DNA of 64,000 nucleotides from Euphorbia lathyris (taxonomy: Eukaryota; Streptophyta; Magnoliopsida; Malpighiales; Euphorbiaceae). Made by a program: the position numbers and the translations under genes. Of the stretch, positions 45,923 to 57,789 are shown one piece after another (the first letter of the stretch is position 1; each line of letters starts with the position of its first letter). Location of the stretch: contig NC_088911.1 in the NCBI RefSeq assembly GCF_963576675.1, positions 60,473,756 to 60,537,755 on the forward strand, read 5' to 3'. The notes beneath the pieces are model-generated. The model was not told the origin of the DNA. It made no database searches and worked only from the letters and a program-made list of their open reading frames with translations.

Positions 45923-47463
45923 AACCTCCTCACACTTAAAACTTTACTTGTCCCCAAGTAAACTAAAAACTAAACCCGCCATCACAAGCAAGCTAGAAAA
46001 CCTCCCGGTTTGACTAGGTGCTTGACACAACTTCGAGCATCTGTAATTACATGCATTCGGAAATACAAAGTAGAGACACGATATCCAAAAGCCGCATTTC
46101 AATTATCATGGGTCATAGTTTTAAGCAAATGGACACATGTTCAATTAAACGAGTTTAAGGGGATCGCTAAGTAAAACACCTCACCATAGGTAGTTCACTC
46201 ATTCACACAATTTTGGTGGCTAAAGTGTTTACTCTCGGCTTATGTTCTTGCTTAGGATTACGTTGATTTTGCACGTTCATCCGAGTTCCTCTACTATGCT
46301 ATATGACTCCGATGATATCAAAAACAGCCTCTAATTTGGGTTGTAATGTGGTTAGAGGGTTAAAGGTACAACAAGGGTTAAAAGTTCTAGCGCTACAAAA
46401 ACAAAGTTAAAATGGCTTTAGCAAATACGAAGTGACTGAGCTTTTTATTCATCCCTTATTTTTTTTCTTTTGGGATGTTTTCTTGAGACGTTTTTTATTT
46501 TTAGGAACTGGGGAATGAAGTTTTTCCCTTTTGTTCGTCTCTTTTCTTTTTTTTTCTGTTTTTCTCTTTTTTTTTTTGAATAGTGATGCGCATTCACTTC
46601 TTAGCCTTTTGGCTTGCTACTGTAATGCCATAAACAAAGATAGAGCGCTAGAAGAAAACAAAGGCTCAATTCGAGCTTTGCAAAAACAAAGGTTAAATAG
46701 CGAACCAAGTTGTGGTTTGCAAAAACAGGTTAGAACGAAAGAAAAATCTACAACTACAAAAATGTCGGCTCAAAGGGGCTTCCTAGAGTGGATGAAAAAG
46801 AAAAAAAAATAAGGTAAAGAAAAAGGGTTAATTCTAATGAGGCTGATTCATCGTTTATCATCTCAAATCATTGCATGTAGGTTCAACACAGTATTAGGTG
46901 CAAAATCTGTAATCTTCCACAAGTCAAAGCATTCACACAAAAATGTCAAGAAAAAGAGCTTTTTGATGTTCGCTCTTAGGCTCAAATTCAGCTCACAATT
47001 CTTTGGGTTTCAATTTTGTGTTTACTAGTTTTCCCCAAACTCAAGTTTAATATTGCATGCCTTCAATTCTTAAGTTATCTACCTAAGTAATGATTTTAGC
47101 ATTTCTTCAAAAGTAGGGTCTAAATGCAAACTGTAGCTCATGCTTTTACAGATACAAGAGTTGTGTCCTACGCCTAAACTAGTTGTCATGCAATTTTAGA
47201 TTCGGTTCTCAGCCCTCAAAGACAAATAACGAAGTTTAGATTCGAAGGAGGTTCACGGTTTTAGGTCCTAAACATGCAAAAACATAAACAAAACCTAAAA
47301 ACGCTAAACTAAACTAGACACGACGCAACAAAAATTTAAAAATTTATACAATTTTTGTAAGTTTGTCTACCCCTCCTCCTCACACTAAAACATGCAATAA
47401 GTTCCAACATTGCATCACAAATCATGAAATACGAGTGTAAAGAGTTAGGGTGGAGAAGACAAC
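45923..47463 (-). other. G3 3' non-coding region with polypurine tract
   Basis: No third ORF like that of G4. On the minus strand the end reads CTTGGGGACAAG, then GTGAGGAGGTT directly before the LTR (about 45935-45923), the expected plus-strand primer. A T-rich run (46540-46580) and an A-rich run (46795-46812) occur. ORFs at 46531-46812 and 46837-47028 show no recognisable product. Confidence 0.8.
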
Positions 47464-49395
47464 TTACTGATCATCTTGAAGACGGAGGATTTGGACACCC
47501 GATGTGTCTTTACCGAGATAAAGTTTGAGTCGATGTCCATTTACTTTCTGGGTGGTTCCATCATTCAACATAATCTCAACCATACCGGAGGGATGTGCAT
47601 CAAGAACTGAGAATGGTCCATACCATCTACTCTTGAGCTTGCCAGGGAAGAATCTCAATCGGGAGTTGTAAAGCAGCACTTGGTCGCCTTTTTGGAAGGT
47701 TTTCCGCTATACTTTTTTATCGTGCACCCTCTTGGTTCGTTCTTTATACAATTTGGCATTCTCGTAAGAGTTATATCGGAGCTTATCTAGTTCATGCAGT
47801 TGTGTTAATCGTAGGTCACCTGAAAGTTTAGGGTCAAAGTTTAGAAATTTTAGCGCCCAATAAGCTTTGTGCTCTAATTCAACATGCAAGTGACAAGATT
47901 TCCCGAAAACTAAACGGTAGGGGGACATTCCTATGGGAGTCTTGAATGCTGTCCGGTATGCCCAAAGAGCATCGTCCAGTTTAAGACTCCAATCTTTCCT
48001 AGCATTCCCCACCGTTTTCTCAAGAATGCGTTTTAGCTCTCTGTTTGACACTTCTACCTGACCACTTGTCTGAGGATGGTAAGGTGTTGCGACCCTATGG
48101 GCTACGCCATACTTTTGGAGCAACGTGTCAAACTGCTTATTGCAGAAATGGGATCCCCCATCACTAATGATAGTCCGGGGGGTGCCAAATCTGGTAAAGA
48201 TATTCTTTTTCAGGAATTTTATCACTACTCGAGCATCGTTTATGGGTAAGGCTTCGGCCTCTACCTATTTAGAGACATAATCAACCGCGACAAGAATGTA
48301 TTGGTTGGTGTGTGACATAGGGAAAGGTCCCATAAAGTCTATGCCCCAAACATCAAATAGCTCACAGACGAGTATGCCTTGTTGAAGCATCTCATTCCTC
48401 CTAGAAATATTCCCTACTCTCTGACATGCATCACAATATTTAATATAACTATTGACATCACTATGCATTTGTGGCCACCAAATCCCACTTTGGAGGATTT
48501 TTGCTACTGTCCTATCTGGCCCAAAGTGGCCGCCTAGTTCCCTAGAGTGGCACATATTAATCACTGACTCTACCTCCTCCTCAGGTATACATCTCCTAAT
48601 CATGCCATCGGTGCAGAATCGAAATAAATAAGATTCTTCCCAAAAATATTGTTTGCTTTCAAACAAAAACTTACGTCTTTTGTTTGCATCTAAACCAAGA
48701 GGAAGAATGTTACCGACTTTGTAGTTCGCGATGTCTGCAAACCAGGGGAGAGTTTTTACCGAATATAACGTTTCATCCGGGAATACCTCCTTGATTGCCT
48801 CGTGCTCTAAGGATTGTTGATCTGACTCTAACCTGGATAGGTGGTCCGCTATCACGTTTTCCACCCCTTTCTTGTCTCTGATCTCGATGTCAAATTCTTG
48901 GAGTAGTAAGATCCAACGGATCAGCCTAGGTTTTGCATCCTGCTTGCTCATCAGATATCTCAAGGCTGCATGGTCAGTAAAAACAATTACCTTAGACAGC
49001 ACCAAATAAGATCTAAATTTGTCAAAGGCAAACACTACGGCTAGCAATTCCTTTTCAGTTATTGAATAATTCTGTTGTGCATCATTTAAGGTTTTGCTAG
49101 CATAGAAGATTGGGCGAAAAAGTTTATCTACCCTCTGCCCAAGACAGGCTCCTACAGCTAGATCACTGGCATCGCACATTAACTCAAAGGGAAGGGACCA
49201 ATCCGGACTCACCATAACGGGTGCTTCAATTAATTTATTTTTCAGTAATTTAAATGCAAGCATACATTCTTCATTGAAATTAAAATCAACATCTTTCAAT
49301 AATAATTGAGTGAGGGGTTTAGTAATTTTTGAAAAGTCTTTTATGAACCGTCTATAAAACCCCGCATGTCCTAAAAAGCTCCTGACCAATTTCAC
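47464..49395 (-). pseudogene. G3 RNase H and integrase, three TAG stops
   Basis: Leftward: [16 protein letters not shown] (RT thumb end), RNase [25 protein letters not shown] and IADHLSRL; H2C2 finger ([12 protein letters not shown]...CDAC); integrase core [15 protein letters not shown] and [19 protein letters not shown]-terminus KLKSRWYGPF and VNGHRLK. TAG at 48265-48267 (YVSK then stop, where relatives have Trp), TAG at 47707-47709, and the natural TAA region at 47464. All pieces share one frame. Confidence 0.87.
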
Positions 49396-50643
49396 ATTGG
49401 TAGGAGGTGGCAGTTATTCAATTACCTCAATTTTTGCCGGATCGACCTCGATCCCTTTTCCCGACACCTTGTGTCCTAAAACTATACAATTTTGGACCAT
49501 GAACTGGCACTTTTCCCAATTAAGTGCCAAGTTCTTGTCTTCACAACGTTCTAAGACTCGGTCCAAGTTTTCAAGACATTGTTCGAAAGTAGGTCCTACA
49601 ACATTAAAATCATCCATGAAAATTTCTAGGAACTCCTCGACCATGTCAGAAAACATAGCCATCATACAATGTTAGAACGTGGCAAGAGCATTACACAATC
49701 CGAAAGGCATCCGCCTATATGCGAAAGTCCCATAGGGGCAAGTGAATGTGGTTTTCTCTTGATCCAAAGGGTCCACAGGAATTTGCATATAGCCGGATAG
49801 CCCATCTAAAGTACAGAAAAATTCGTGCCCTGCCAACCGTTCCAACATTTGATCAATAAATGGTAAGGGAAAGTGGTCTTTATGGGTGGCCTTGTTTAAT
49901 TTCCTATAATCTATGCATACACGCCAACCCGTAACCTTTCTAGTTGGGATTAATTCCCCTTTTTCATTTTCCATTACCGTTGTTCCCCCTTTTTTGGGCA
50001 CGCATTGAACCGGGCTTACCCATTGGCTATCAGAAATCGAAAAGATGATACCTGCATCGAGGAGTTTTATGACCTCGACTTTTACCACCTCTTTCATGTT
50101 AGGGTTGAGCCGTCGTTGAGGTTGGGCAGATTGCTTGATCTCTTCCTCAAGGAAAATCCTATGCGTGCAGATTTTGGGGTCGATGCCTTTGATGTCGTGG
50201 ATTGACCATCCAAAGGCCCCTTTATGTTCCATCAGCACCTCCACCAATTTTTCTTCATGTTCAACTGTCAACAAAGAAGAAATAATGACGGGTAAATCTG
50301 TGGGAGGTTGAAGAAAAACATATTTCAGGTTGTTGGGTAAGGGTTTAAGCTCCAATTTTGGAGGTTCCTCTAACGAGGTTTTAGGCTTAGGTTTGATCTC
50401 ATGATCAAAGTCCTCTTTTCTACCCTTAACCCAATAACATTTTTCAGGTGGGAGATCTTCAAATGGTTCATTCGAGTTTCCACATTCCTCACCACCTAGA
50501 CCGATTTCTAAAGAGGCATTTCTTATGTTAAGGTCAACTTCCTCAATACATTCATCTATTAGTGCATCCACAAAGTTACAACTTTTGGAGCGTTCTTGAG
50601 GAAATTTCATAGACTCATAAACGTTAAATGTTACCTCTTCGTC
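49396..50643 (-). pseudogene. G3 reverse transcriptase and upstream linker, nonsense codons
   Basis: RRLNPNMKEVVK, WVSPVQCVPKKGGTTV, GWRVCIDYRKLNKATHKDHF, YRRMPFGLCNALATF, TAA at 49672-49674, then IFMDDFNVVG (catalytic; FNVV instead of the usual FSVF), and TAA at 49414-49416 just after IEVIE. The frame is unchanged throughout. A TAG at 50642-50644 separates this part from protease. Confidence 0.86.
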
Positions 50644-51912
50644 CTACACCCTTAGGACCAATTTACCTCCATGGACGTCTATCAGTGTCCTACCGGTTGC
50701 AAGAAACGGTCTCCCAAGAAGAATGGGGACGGAGTCATCTTCTTCCATGTCGAGGACCACAAAGTCGACTGGGAAGATCAGTTTGTCCACCTTCACCAAT
50801 ACATCTTCAACTATGCCTCTAGGCCGTGCGATCGACCTGTCCGCCAGCTGCAGTGTCATGTTTGTCGGTTTAGGCTCTCCGAGTCCCAATTTCCTGAAAA
50901 TTGATAAAGGCATGAGATTAATACTTGCTCCTAAGTCGCATAATGCCCTATCTATGTGCATGTTGCCTATCCTACACGGGATGGTAAAGCTCCCCTGATC
51001 TTTAAGCTTGGGGGGTAATTTATGGGTGATTATGGCCGAGCATTGTTCTGTTAAAGCCACTATCTCATTTTCCCCAAACTTTTTCTTTTTCGACAACATG
51101 TCTTTAAGAAATTTTGCATAGTTCGACATCTCCTCTAGTGCTTCCATTAATGGAATGTTTATTTCTAATCTACTAAGGATTTCCGAGAACCGAGCAAATT
51201 TCTTATTTAGGTTGGCCTTTTTCTGCTTCTGAGGGAATGGCAGTTTTGGTGTATAAGGCCTAACTACTTTTTCTACAGCTACTTCAGGAGCTGGAGTTTC
51301 AGATGCGGGACCGGGGTTGCTTACCACTTCCGGTTCCCTACTTACCTGAGGTGATGGGTACGTTTGCGATGGAGGTGCCATGAGTGTGTCCACTTCCTTG
51401 CCGCTCCTTAGGGTGATGGCGTGAATTGCCTCTCCTTGTAAGAGGAACGCCTCTTGGTATTCCCTTTCTTCTTGTCTGATCGTGGCAAGCTGATTACTCA
51501 GGGTCCTGCATGCCTCCTCATTGGCTGCCAATCGGACGGATATCTCTCTTAAGAGGGTCATTATTCCTCCTGAGTACTCTGTTTGCCTGCCATAAAAATC
51601 AGAGTTAGAATGGGGACATGGAAGGGTATCCACAGGTGCCATGTAAGGCGCCGGTGGATATCGCGTATGCTCCTGATCGTAGTAGTTGTAAGTTGAGGGT
51701 TCAGAATTATACCTTTGATGATTACCCAAAAAACTTACATTCTCACCTCTAGGTACGTAATAGTTGATGTGGCATACCCTACCGGGGTGATTCTGGTCGC
51801 ATCTCTCGCAAAATGGTGTCCTTGGTTGGTCATTATGGCTGTATGAAGCCACAAGGAAATCCATTTTTGTGTTAAGATCGTTCATGGACGGATTTGACGC
51901 TCTGTTATCCAT
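50644..51912 (-). CDS. G3 truncated gag (zinc knuckle) plus protease, 422 aa open frame
   Basis: It begins directly with the C-terminal part of Gag: knuckle CERCDQNHPGRVC (about residues 35-47), a Pro/Tyr-rich stretch, then HAITLRSGKEVD, YAKFLKDML, protease CDLGASINLMP and ILLGRPFLATGRTLIDVHGG. The capsid core found in G1, G2 and G4 gag is absent, and the start lies under 300 bp from the LTR. The frame ends at TAG 50644. A protein like this could not build a normal particle by itself. Confidence 0.85.
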   Translation of the reverse strand: MDNRASNPSMNDLNTKMDFLVASYSHNDQPRTPFCERCDQNHPGRVCHINYYVPRGENVSFLGNHQRYNSEPSTYNYYDQEHTRYPPAPYMAPVDTLPCPHSNSDFYGRQTEYSGGIMTLLREISVRLAANEEACRTLSNQLATIRQEEREYQEAFLLQGEAIHAITLRSGKEVDTLMAPPSQTYPSPQVSREPEVVSNPGPASETPAPEVAVEKVVRPYTPKLPFPQKQKKANLNKKFARFSEILSRLEINIPLMEALEEMSNYAKFLKDMLSKKKKFGENEIVALTEQCSAIITHKLPPKLKDQGSFTIPCRIGNMHIDRALCDLGASINLMPLSIFRKLGLGEPKPTNMTLQLADRSIARPRGIVEDVLVKVDKLIFPVDFVVLDMEEDDSVPILLGRPFLATGRTLIDVHGGKLVLRV

Positions 51913-52196
51913 AGTTGCTGGAAGAACGATTTTATAAGTACAAATAATATGATCAACAAGTATTTATGTATACAAGTATAAGTTATAGTCGAATATAAGT
52001 AAGTATGATATAAACAAGTATAAATGATATTAACAAAGGATATATTGACAAGGAATGCCTAAACTAACAAGTCGACCTTTGGTTCGATATTGCAGAAGAA
52101 ATAAATCCCCGGCAACGGCGCCAAAAACTTGATTATTGGCGGTTGTCGGGTATTTATAGAATTAATCTACTATCCCCGGCAACGGCGCCAAAAACT
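51913..52196 (-). promoter_or_regulatory. G3 leader with two copies of the Asp-tRNA primer site
   Basis: TGGCGCCGTTGCCGGGGA occurs twice on the minus strand, at 52190-52173 (next to the LTR) and at 52123-52106, each preceded by CAAGTTTT. The 49 bp between them is not LTR-like beyond the immediate CAAG. Only the outer copy has the right position relative to the LTR. Confidence 0.9.
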
Positions 52197-53841
52197 TGAT
52201 GCGTCCCCACCTAGGTTAGAGATGGGAACTCACTAAGGGATAAGTGTACCCCGTCGTTATCAAGTAATAAATTTCTGGTTTAAGTCCAGGTTATCGTCCA
52301 CAGGATTTATTTTTGCAAGTACCGAGCTACTCGATCTCGGATGTTATCTAGGCTTAGGGGGTTTTGAGTTTGTTTGATTAAATTAGTTTACTCCTAGGTT
52401 GAATTACGCTACTCCTAGCTAAGTTATCCAATTCTAACTAAGTGATTCTACGCCTAATTAAGTTACTCCACCCCTAATTAAGTTAAACTACTCCTAAGTG
52501 ATCTTTTACCAATGCAATTAACCGAAGGAACGTGAAGGGATACGATGATAATGAGAATAGAATGTTTAACAATTGAATTGAAACCTAAGTCACTTGTGTC
52601 CAAGGCGATTAACCCGACCTATCCTCCTAAAGTCCCTAGTTCGTGATTCCCTTGTAAGGCCGAAACTAGCTCTAAGGCTCAGTAATTTGGGCTTAATCTT
52701 CTATAGGGTCGTCAATCCTGTAGGCACTGACTAGGTCAGATTCAGCTCGCAATATGTGCCAACCTAATTTTGGGATTATCGAATGAGTTAAACCAATCAG
52801 ACAAAGCGTAAGACAAAGATTAAAACATCAAAACAATTGAATAAACAAGAACTATAATATATATCAAAGATGGAAACATTGTCACGAAGTTACAATAAAC
52901 CTAGAATTCATAGCATGTATCAGAGGCTAGACAGAATGTAAAAGAAGAAAAATCCCTTTCAGGGAACCTATCTACCAATGCAGGCGTCTTTCTAGGATTT
53001 AAGGATGAAGCTTGAGCAATCCTCGGTGAATGGAGCTTCGGAGGTGTCTTCAATGGAGGTTTGAAGGATATGGAGGAGGTGGAGAGGATTTCTCAAGGTG
53101 AAAAGCTAAGAAAATTACAAAGGAAAAAGATATATAATTTACAATGGAAAAATCCTATTTATAGACGCGTCTCGGGCCTCGTTTTGACCTATTTTCGTGT
53201 CCTTGTTGGTGTAAGAAGACGTGGGGCCGAACGTGGCTTCGTGGGGGCGGAATTGGTCTTTTTGACCAATTCCCGCAGGGCTGCTCGCCGAGCAGGAAAG
53301 GCTGCTCGGCGAGCAGGGCTGCTCGCGCCGAGCAGCCCCCTGCTCGCCGAGCAGGCGCCTGGTGGCCTGCTCGGTGAGCAGGCGCCTAGCGCCCTGCTCG
53401 GCGAGCAGAAATGGCCCGTGGGGCCCTGCTCGCCGAGCGTTTTCGCCCGAAGCGTGCTCGATTCATGCCGAGTGACTTCTATGCCCTTTTTCGTCCGAAC
53501 TTACACCTGCACACGTATAAAAACTCCAGAAAACATTAGTCCAAAAGCCAAATTGATCCGTCAATCGCCTATTTTGAGCAAACGCTTCGTTTGGTGCGAC
53601 TTTTGACGGACCAATTAGCTTCAAAAGATAACGGAATTCTACTATGCATGCTATTTCGGCCGTATTTGCCTAAATTGATCATAAAACGAGCCTAAACGAC
53701 GAAAAGTAAATAGAACGTTTCCAATTCCTAACTAACTCACATAAAAGCATTTAAATGCGAGAATTGCTCGCTTATTAACCAAATAACTCTAAAACCCGTC
53801 CTAAAACCGTACCCAAAGATAGGGGTTTTTGACCCCTATCA
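52197..53841 (-). repeat. G3 5' LTR (right copy)
   Basis: 1645 bp, starting on the minus strand with TGATAGGGGTCAAAAACCCC (a terminal hairpin). It contains the AT-rich 20-bp repeat (52393-52502) and seven GC-rich palindromes. Confidence 0.94.
53281..53439. repeat. Seven CTGCTCGSCGAGCAG palindromes, right G3 LTR
   Basis: Starts at 53281, 53302, 53319, 53340, 53367, 53394 and 53426 (spacing 21, 17, 21, 27, 27, 32). One unit of 22 bp fewer than in the left LTR. The fifth unit has a T in the right arm (CGGTGAGCAG). Confidence 0.9.
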
Positions 53842-55144
53842 CATGTCTATTCAGTTAGCTGATCGTTCCGTATGCTACCCTAGGGGGATTGTGGAAGACG
53901 TGCTAGTAAAAGTAGGAAAATTCATTTTGCCCGTTGATTTTATTATAATGGACATAGATGAAGACTTGCATGTTCCTATCATCCTAGGAAGACCATTCTT
54001 AGCAACAGGGAAGGCATTGATAGACGTGGGTGAGGGGCGCTTATTTTTAAGAATTAACGGGGAAGAAGTTATCTTTAAGATGAACGAGGCTATGAGGCGT
54101 GCGAATAATAATGATGACACATGCTGTTTCTTAGATGATTTTCAAAGTCTTTCTACTTTGCAGGAACAGGACACATTAGAAACTTTATTGGGAGAAGAGG
54201 TGAACATATGCGCGGGGACAGGCTGTTCCATTGAGTCCAACCTTCCGGCACCTCCGTTCGACCCTACTGTTCCAACTCATCAAGAACCACCAGAGGTACC
54301 AACTGTGCCTGTATCTAAACCAGAATTGAAGCCATTGCCTGAACATCTCGAGTACGCATTCCTTGAACCACCCAGCGGATGTCCGGTCATCATATCTTCA
54401 AAGTTGACTCCCGATCAAAAGGCGCAACTCATGGAAGTTTTGCGAAGAAACAAGGCTGCAATCGCGCGGAAAATTAATGACATAAAAAGAATTAGCCCAG
54501 CAGTCTGTGTTCACAGAATCTTGATGGAAAAGGAGCATAAACCAACGATCCAGCCGCAACGCAGATTAAATCCCCATATGAAGGAGGTTGTACGTAAAGA
54601 AGTAATCAAGCTTCTTGATGCTGGAATTATCTACCCAATATCCGATAGTGTGTGGACAAGCCCTGTTCATGTTGTGCCAAAGAAGGGAGGAACGACAGTA
54701 GTCCTCAATGAGAAAGAAGAGTTGGTGCCCACAAGAACAATCAGAGGATGGAGAGTTTGTGTTGATTACAGGAAGCTCAATGAGGTGACAAGGAAGGATC
54801 ATTTTCCGCTGCCCTTCATTGATCAGATGCTAGAGCGTTTAGTGGGCTATGCATTCTACTGTTTTCTTGACGGATATTCAGGGTACAACCAAATCGCAAT
54901 TCATTGTGAGGACCAGGAGAAAACAACGTTCACATGTCCATATGGGACTTATGCTTACAGAAGAATGTCGTTCGGCCTGTGCAATGCTCCTGCCACTTTT
55001 CAGCGATGCATGGTGTCCATTTTTCATGACATGGTGGAGCGAACAGTAGAAATATTCATGGATGACTTCTCGGTCTATGGAAACTCTTTTGATAGTTGTC
55101 TAAACAACCTCGAAGCTGTGCTTGTGTGATGCAAGGAAACTAAC
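53842..55144 (+). pseudogene. G4 protease (rest) and reverse transcriptase, one TGA
   Basis: Continues the protease after the CATGT duplication: LADRSVCYPRGIVEDVLVKV and ILGRPFLATGKALIDV. RT follows: RRLNPHMKEVVRKEVIKLL, WTSPVHVVPKKGGTTV, GWRVCVDYRKLNEVTRKDHF, YRRMSFGLCNAPATFQRCM and the catalytic IFMDDFSVYG (about 55053-55082). TGA at 55127-55129 falls just after NNLEAVLV, where G1 and G3 have Arg. The rest of the domain is in frame. Confidence 0.9.
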
Positions 55145-56197
55145 TTGGTTTTAAATTGGGAGAAATGCCACTTCATGGTCACGGGAGGAATTGTCCTTGG
55201 GCATAAAATTTCAGAAAAAGGGATGGAAGTGGACAAAGCTAAAGTAGAGGTGATAGAAAAGCTGGTTGTGCCCACCAATGTAAAGGATATGCGAAGTTTT
55301 CTGGGGCATGCAGGGTTCTATCGCCGGTTTATCAAAGATTTTTCAAAAATTGCACTACCCTTGTCTGCCCTACTTCATAAGGAAGCTGAATTTGTATTCA
55401 CCGCAAGCTGTGTACAGGCATTTGAACTCTTGAAGAGCAAACTGATCAATTCACCAATACTAGCTGGACCTGACTGGGAGAAACCGTTTGAAATAATGTG
55501 CGACGCAAGCGATAATTGTGTGGGAGCTGTTCTTAGACAGAGGATTGAAAAGAAGTTTCGACCCATCTACTATGCAAGCAAGACATTAAACGAGGCCCAG
55601 CAGAACTCCACAACTACCGAGAAGGAACTTCTTGCGGTTGTGTATGCTTTCGACAAATTCAGGCCCTACCTGGTGTTATCCAGGGTGATTGTTCACACAG
55701 ACCACGCAGCGTTGCGATACTTGTTCGCGAAGAAAGATGCTAAGCCAAGGTTGAGCCGATGGTTGTTATTACTCCAGGAGTTTGATCTAGAAATTAAGGA
55801 TAAAAAGGGATCGGAGAATGTTGCAGCTGATCATTTGTCAAGGATTGATCACCAGGGCAGTTTGGAACAAGCAGAAATTGTTGAAAGGTTTCCTGACGAG
55901 AATCTATATGCGGCACAGTCTGCGCCATGGTTCGCCAATATAGCTAATTACCTTGCAACTTCGCTCAAGCCATACAACCTATCCACGAATCAAAGAAGGA
56001 AGTTTTTCTCTGAAGTCAAATATTACTTTTGGGATGACCCTTGCCTTTTCAGTTTGTGCGCGGACCAAATCATTCGAAGATGTATATCGCAAGAAGAAGG
56101 ACATGATGTTCTAAGCCACTATCATAACCGTGAAGCCGGAGGACACCATATCGCAAGCCGAACTGCAGCCAAGGTTCTCCAATCAGGTTTTTTCTAG
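55145..56197 (+). pseudogene. G4 RT thumb, RNase H and H2C2 finger
   Basis: [16 protein letters not shown], RNase [36 protein letters not shown] and AADHLSRI, then the start of the integrase finger [10 protein letters not shown]. Open until TAG 56195-56197, which follows QSGFF where the related elements have Trp. Frame shared with both neighbours. Confidence 0.9.
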
Positions 56198-57214
56198 CCC
56201 ACTCTTTTCAAGGATGCCCATGCCTTCGTTAGAACTTGCAATGAGTGCCAACGAACTGGCAATATTTCGGCTCGAAATGCTATGCCCCTCAACAACATAG
56301 TTGTGTGCGAAATTTTTGACATTTAGGGCATAGATTTTATGGGACCATTCCCGACATCTTTAGGAAATAAATACATCTTAGTGGCTGTGGATTATGTGAG
56401 CAAGTGGGTCGAAGCAATGGCTAGTCCCACTAATGATGCCCGTGTGGTAGTAAAATTTCTGAAAAGGCTGTTTGCCAGATTCGGGGTCCCGCGAGCTATC
56501 ATCAGTGATCAAGGGACCCACTTCTATAATGCGAAATTTGAAAAATTAATGGGGAAACTTGGGGTCTCACACAGGGTTGCCACCCCATACCATCCACAAA
56601 CCAGTGGACAGGTAGAGATCTCCAATAGAGAAATAAAAATAATTTTAGAGAAAACTGTTGGCAACTCTCGGAGGGATTGGGCAAACAAGCTCGATGATGC
56701 TCTATGGGCATATCGTACCGCTTATAAAACACCGATTGGAATGTCTCCGTTTCGTTTGTTACACGGGAAATCTTATCACCTGCCGGTGGAAATGGAACAC
56801 CGTTCATTTTGGGCGTTAACATTTTTAAATTTTGAGACACAGGCTGTTGGTGAACAGAGAAGTTTACAACTGAGCGAAATTGAGGAATTCAGACTGTTCT
56901 CGTACGAAAATGCGATGAATTACAAAGCCAGGACCAAGCAGTGGCACGACAAAAAGCTCCTGAACAAGGTGTTTCATGAAGGACAAAACGTCCTTCTCTA
57001 CAATTCACGATTAAGGCTCTTTCCAGGAAAGCTCAAGTCAAGATGGTCAGGACCATTCATAGTGAACCGTGTATTCACACATGGAGCTGTTGAAATTTTC
57101 AAGTACGGGGGTGATCCTTTTAAGGTGAACGGGCAAAGATTAAAACCATATTTAGAGAACGATCACACAAGGAAGATCGATACTGTTCATTTCCAGGATC
57201 CCCCAAGTCAGTAA
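56198..57214 (+). pseudogene. G4 integrase core and C-terminus, one TAG
   Basis: The finger is completed by CNECQRTGN. TAG at 56324-56326 stands directly before GIDFMGPFP (Trp in relatives). Core motifs: [15 protein letters not shown] and [18 protein letters not shown]; then [17 protein letters not shown] and the C-terminal [10 protein letters not shown] and VNGQRLKPY. Natural stop TAA 57212-57214. Apart from the one TAG the domain is complete. Confidence 0.9.
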
Positions 57215-57789
57215 AAGCACGAGAACAGGGTGTCCGCTACAAACACCAATTGTAGCACAAGTAACTTTGCATTTTATTTAATTTTATTTTTATTTTTATT
57301 TTTATTCTTGTGTCAAATGTGTTGAGTTTTTCTTCATAATGAGTATCTTCTGCCCAGGCACAATTGTAAAACCTAAAAATCCTTCCAAGGGTGAGGTAGT
57401 ACAATTGTACCTGTTTTGTAGGGAAGGGATTATCGTAGAAACTAGAGCGGTAGAAATTTTTTAATTAAAAGCTAGGAAAAAAGTGGAACGTCCACTCCTA
57501 TACCCATAGGCAATCATACCGCCTATTTTTCTCCTCGATAAGATTGAACGGTTAGGGGGAAATAAATGCTAAAATCAAATCTTGACCGTTCATCACCCCT
57601 CGTTCTAATTCGAAAATACGCACCTTTCTGCCAATCTGTCCAAGTGGCCGACTCTGATTCAACCTCATAATGACAGATTGGCGAGAAGACGCCTCGTTTC
57701 CCCTACTTAAAGAAGATTTATCTCATTTCAGTCCGTCTTTCACCATATTTCTTTCTTTTCTTTGAGATTTCTTTTCACAAAGGAAGTTC
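57215..57789 (+). other. G4 spacer between integrase and third ORF
   Basis: No gene. It has a T-rich run (57270-57310) and a pyrimidine-rich stretch just before the third ORF (57730-57775) that could resemble a splice acceptor region. No TATA box as clear as in S1/S2 was seen. Confidence 0.6.

Larger units (their letters stand above)
44255..53841 (-). mobile_element. Athila-type element G3, capsid-less gag
   Basis: TSD CATGT at 44250-44254 and 53842-53846. LTRs 44255-45922 (1668 bp) and 52197-53841 (1645 bp), minus-strand ends TGATAGGGG...CGCATCA. One gag-pol frame runs from 51912 to 47464 with five nonsense codons and no frameshift. The N-terminal capsid part of gag is missing, and the primer-binding site is duplicated. 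Its coding strand is opposite to that of its host G4. Confidence 0.94.

Noticed and set aside
53061..53606. 181-aa ORF in the right G3 LTR with Ala/Arg/Glu repeats
   Set aside because: It translates the GC palindrome array; the left LTR frame is different because of the 22-bp unit.
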